A stretch of DNA of 40,548 bases from Spirilliplanes yamanashiensis (GTDB lineage Bacteria; Actinomycetota; Actinomycetes; Mycobacteriales; Micromonosporaceae), in assembly GCF_016863475.1 (NCBI RefSeq), contig NZ_BOOY01000017.1:1-40548 (forward strand). Reading direction: 5' to 3'. The translations under genes were made by a program, and so were the position numbers. This document shows, piece after piece, positions 39,906 to 40,548 of this stretch. Position 1 is the stretch's first letter. Each line of letters begins with the position of its first letter. Below the pieces are notes generated by a model. It searched no databases, was not told where the DNA came from, and saw nothing but the letters and a program-made list of their open reading frames with translations.

Positions 39906-40548
39906 CCTGCACATCGATCCGGAGTGGGACTGGGCGTACAACCTGATCCTGTACACGTCCGGCGAGCAGTACCCGAAGGCGTGGCCCACGTGGATCCGCT
40001 CCCTCGACGGCCTGATGAAGAGCTACTCGTCGGCGCTGGACAACGCGGGCGACAACGTCAGCACCCTCGGCGGCAACGTCTTCAACGTCCTCACGGGCGA
40101 CACCGCGAACGCGTTCTACGACGCCACCCGCGACCTGATGAACGACATCCCCAACATCCAGGCCGGCCTGGACCAGCTCAGCAACGCCGTCCTGGACTTC
40201 GCGCTGCAGACCGAGCACACCCAGTACTCGATCCACATCGCGATGTACGCGACGATCATCGACATTTTCTCGGCGCTGGTGTCCGCCACGCCCTGGACCA
40301 TCCCGTTCCACATCGCCGCGGGCGCCCTCGTCGTCCGGGCGCTCATCCAGATGCGCCGCCTGCGCATGGTGCAGAACGTGGTGAACAAGGTCCAGCTGCC
40401 CCCGATGCCCAAGTTCCCGGCCATCCCGAAGCTCACGGCGGGCCCGACCCCGAACGTCAAGCCGCCGACGCCGAAGCCGAAGCCCGACACCCCGCCGCCG
40501 AAGCCGAAGCCCGAGGCCGAGACCCCGCCGCCGTACACCCCCAAGCCC
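39898..40548 (+). CDS. Large type VII-associated protein, N-terminal part (window edge)
   Basis: GTG 39898 opens a frame that continues past the window end; 217 codons are visible. Residues 1-105 are helical and Trp-rich near the start (DPEWDWAYNLILYTSGEQY, then ALDNAGDNVSTLGGNVFNVLTGDTANAFYD), like the ESX-type head of type VII substrates. Two hydrophobic segments follow at about 112-130 (IHIAMYATIIDIFSALVSA) and 132-150 (PWTIPFHIAAGALVVRALI). From 165 on the protein is a Pro/Lys-rich linker (PTPKPKPDTPPPKPKPEAE). This head-membrane-linker order is common in large secreted effectors or polymorphic toxins of actinobacteria, whose C-terminal domain would lie beyond the window. The RBS is strong but buried in a hairpin. 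Confidence 0.8.
   Translation, partial: MPDLHIDPEWDWAYNLILYTSGEQYPKAWPTWIRSLDGLMKSYSSALDNAGDNVSTLGGNVFNVLTGDTANAFYDATRDLMNDIPNIQAGLDQLSNAVLDFALQTEHTQYSIHIAMYATIIDIFSALVSATPWTIPFHIAAGALVVRALIQMRRLRMVQNVVNKVQLPPMPKFPAIPKLTAGPTPNVKPPTPKPKPDTPPPKPKPEAETPPPYTPKP

Noticed and set aside
1-40548. tRNA, rRNA, insertion sequences, phage or integrase genes, riboswitches
   Set aside because: None recognised on either strand by eye; no transposase or integrase motifs occur in any plausible frame.

Overview
The window is very GC-rich DNA (third codon positions almost all G or C) with the gene style of an actinobacterium, most likely of the Micromonosporales. It has a type VII (ESX) secretion locus of the kind without PE/PPE proteins, secreted S8 proteases, PKD proteins, a GntR/LacI-type sugar regulator and many leaderless GTG starts. 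The order-level placement is inference from gene content; no rRNA or tRNA is present to confirm it.

Left half (1-20.1 kb), ordinary chromosomal single genes and small operons. In order these are: the 5' end of an unknown minus-strand gene; a tiny ORF; a GalT-like nucleotidylyltransferase; a secreted proline/threonine-rich PKD protein (minus); a NarL-type response regulator and its histidine kinase (minus, overlapping) diverging from a small membrane protein; a secreted subtilase with Gly/Tyr-rich and Trp-rich low-complexity segments; two divergent beta-lactamase-fold serine hydrolases, one exported and one cytoplasmic; a secreted SGNH hydrolase whose signal peptide is one base out of frame; a small cupin; a second Trp-tailed subtilase; SelO; a 55-aa acidic protein; a DUF808 membrane protein; a secreted PL14-type polysaccharide lyase with a chitin-binding-like module; a GntR/LacI-type regulator; and a GlcNAc-type glycosyltransferase. 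Convergent pairs are often separated by strong hairpins. Several genes start 6-8 nt after a -10-like hexamer and are probably leaderless.

Right half (20.1-40.5 kb), a type VII secretion island with two divergent arms. The minus arm reads from 37.9 kb down to 20.1 kb: a WXG100 pair, a hairpin that may attenuate transcription, a 221-aa ESX-like helical protein, a 1197-aa WXG-headed proline-rich repeat protein, EccC (three ATPase domains), EccD, EccB, an 880-aa protein with a C-terminal ADP-ribosyltransferase-like region whose catalytic residues look lost, and a 1102-aa fusion of a beta-helix with one intact and one degenerate CbbX/EccA-type AAA+ domain. Gaps of 1-38 nt over most of its length mark it as one operon. 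The plus arm holds a YbaB/EbfC protein, a WXG-like protein with internal repeats, and a large secreted or toxin-like protein cut by the window edge. The start of that last gene is buried in a perfect 15-bp hairpin which a short overlapping leader ORF translates through. No mycosin, EccE or conventional EccA is in the window.

The strongest candidates for undescribed biology are the beta-helix/AAA+ fusion, the 880-aa ART-like subunit, the repeated R-x-D-A-x-D-L-L...W motif in the 1197-aa protein, and the leader-ORF/hairpin switch at 39.84-39.91 kb.
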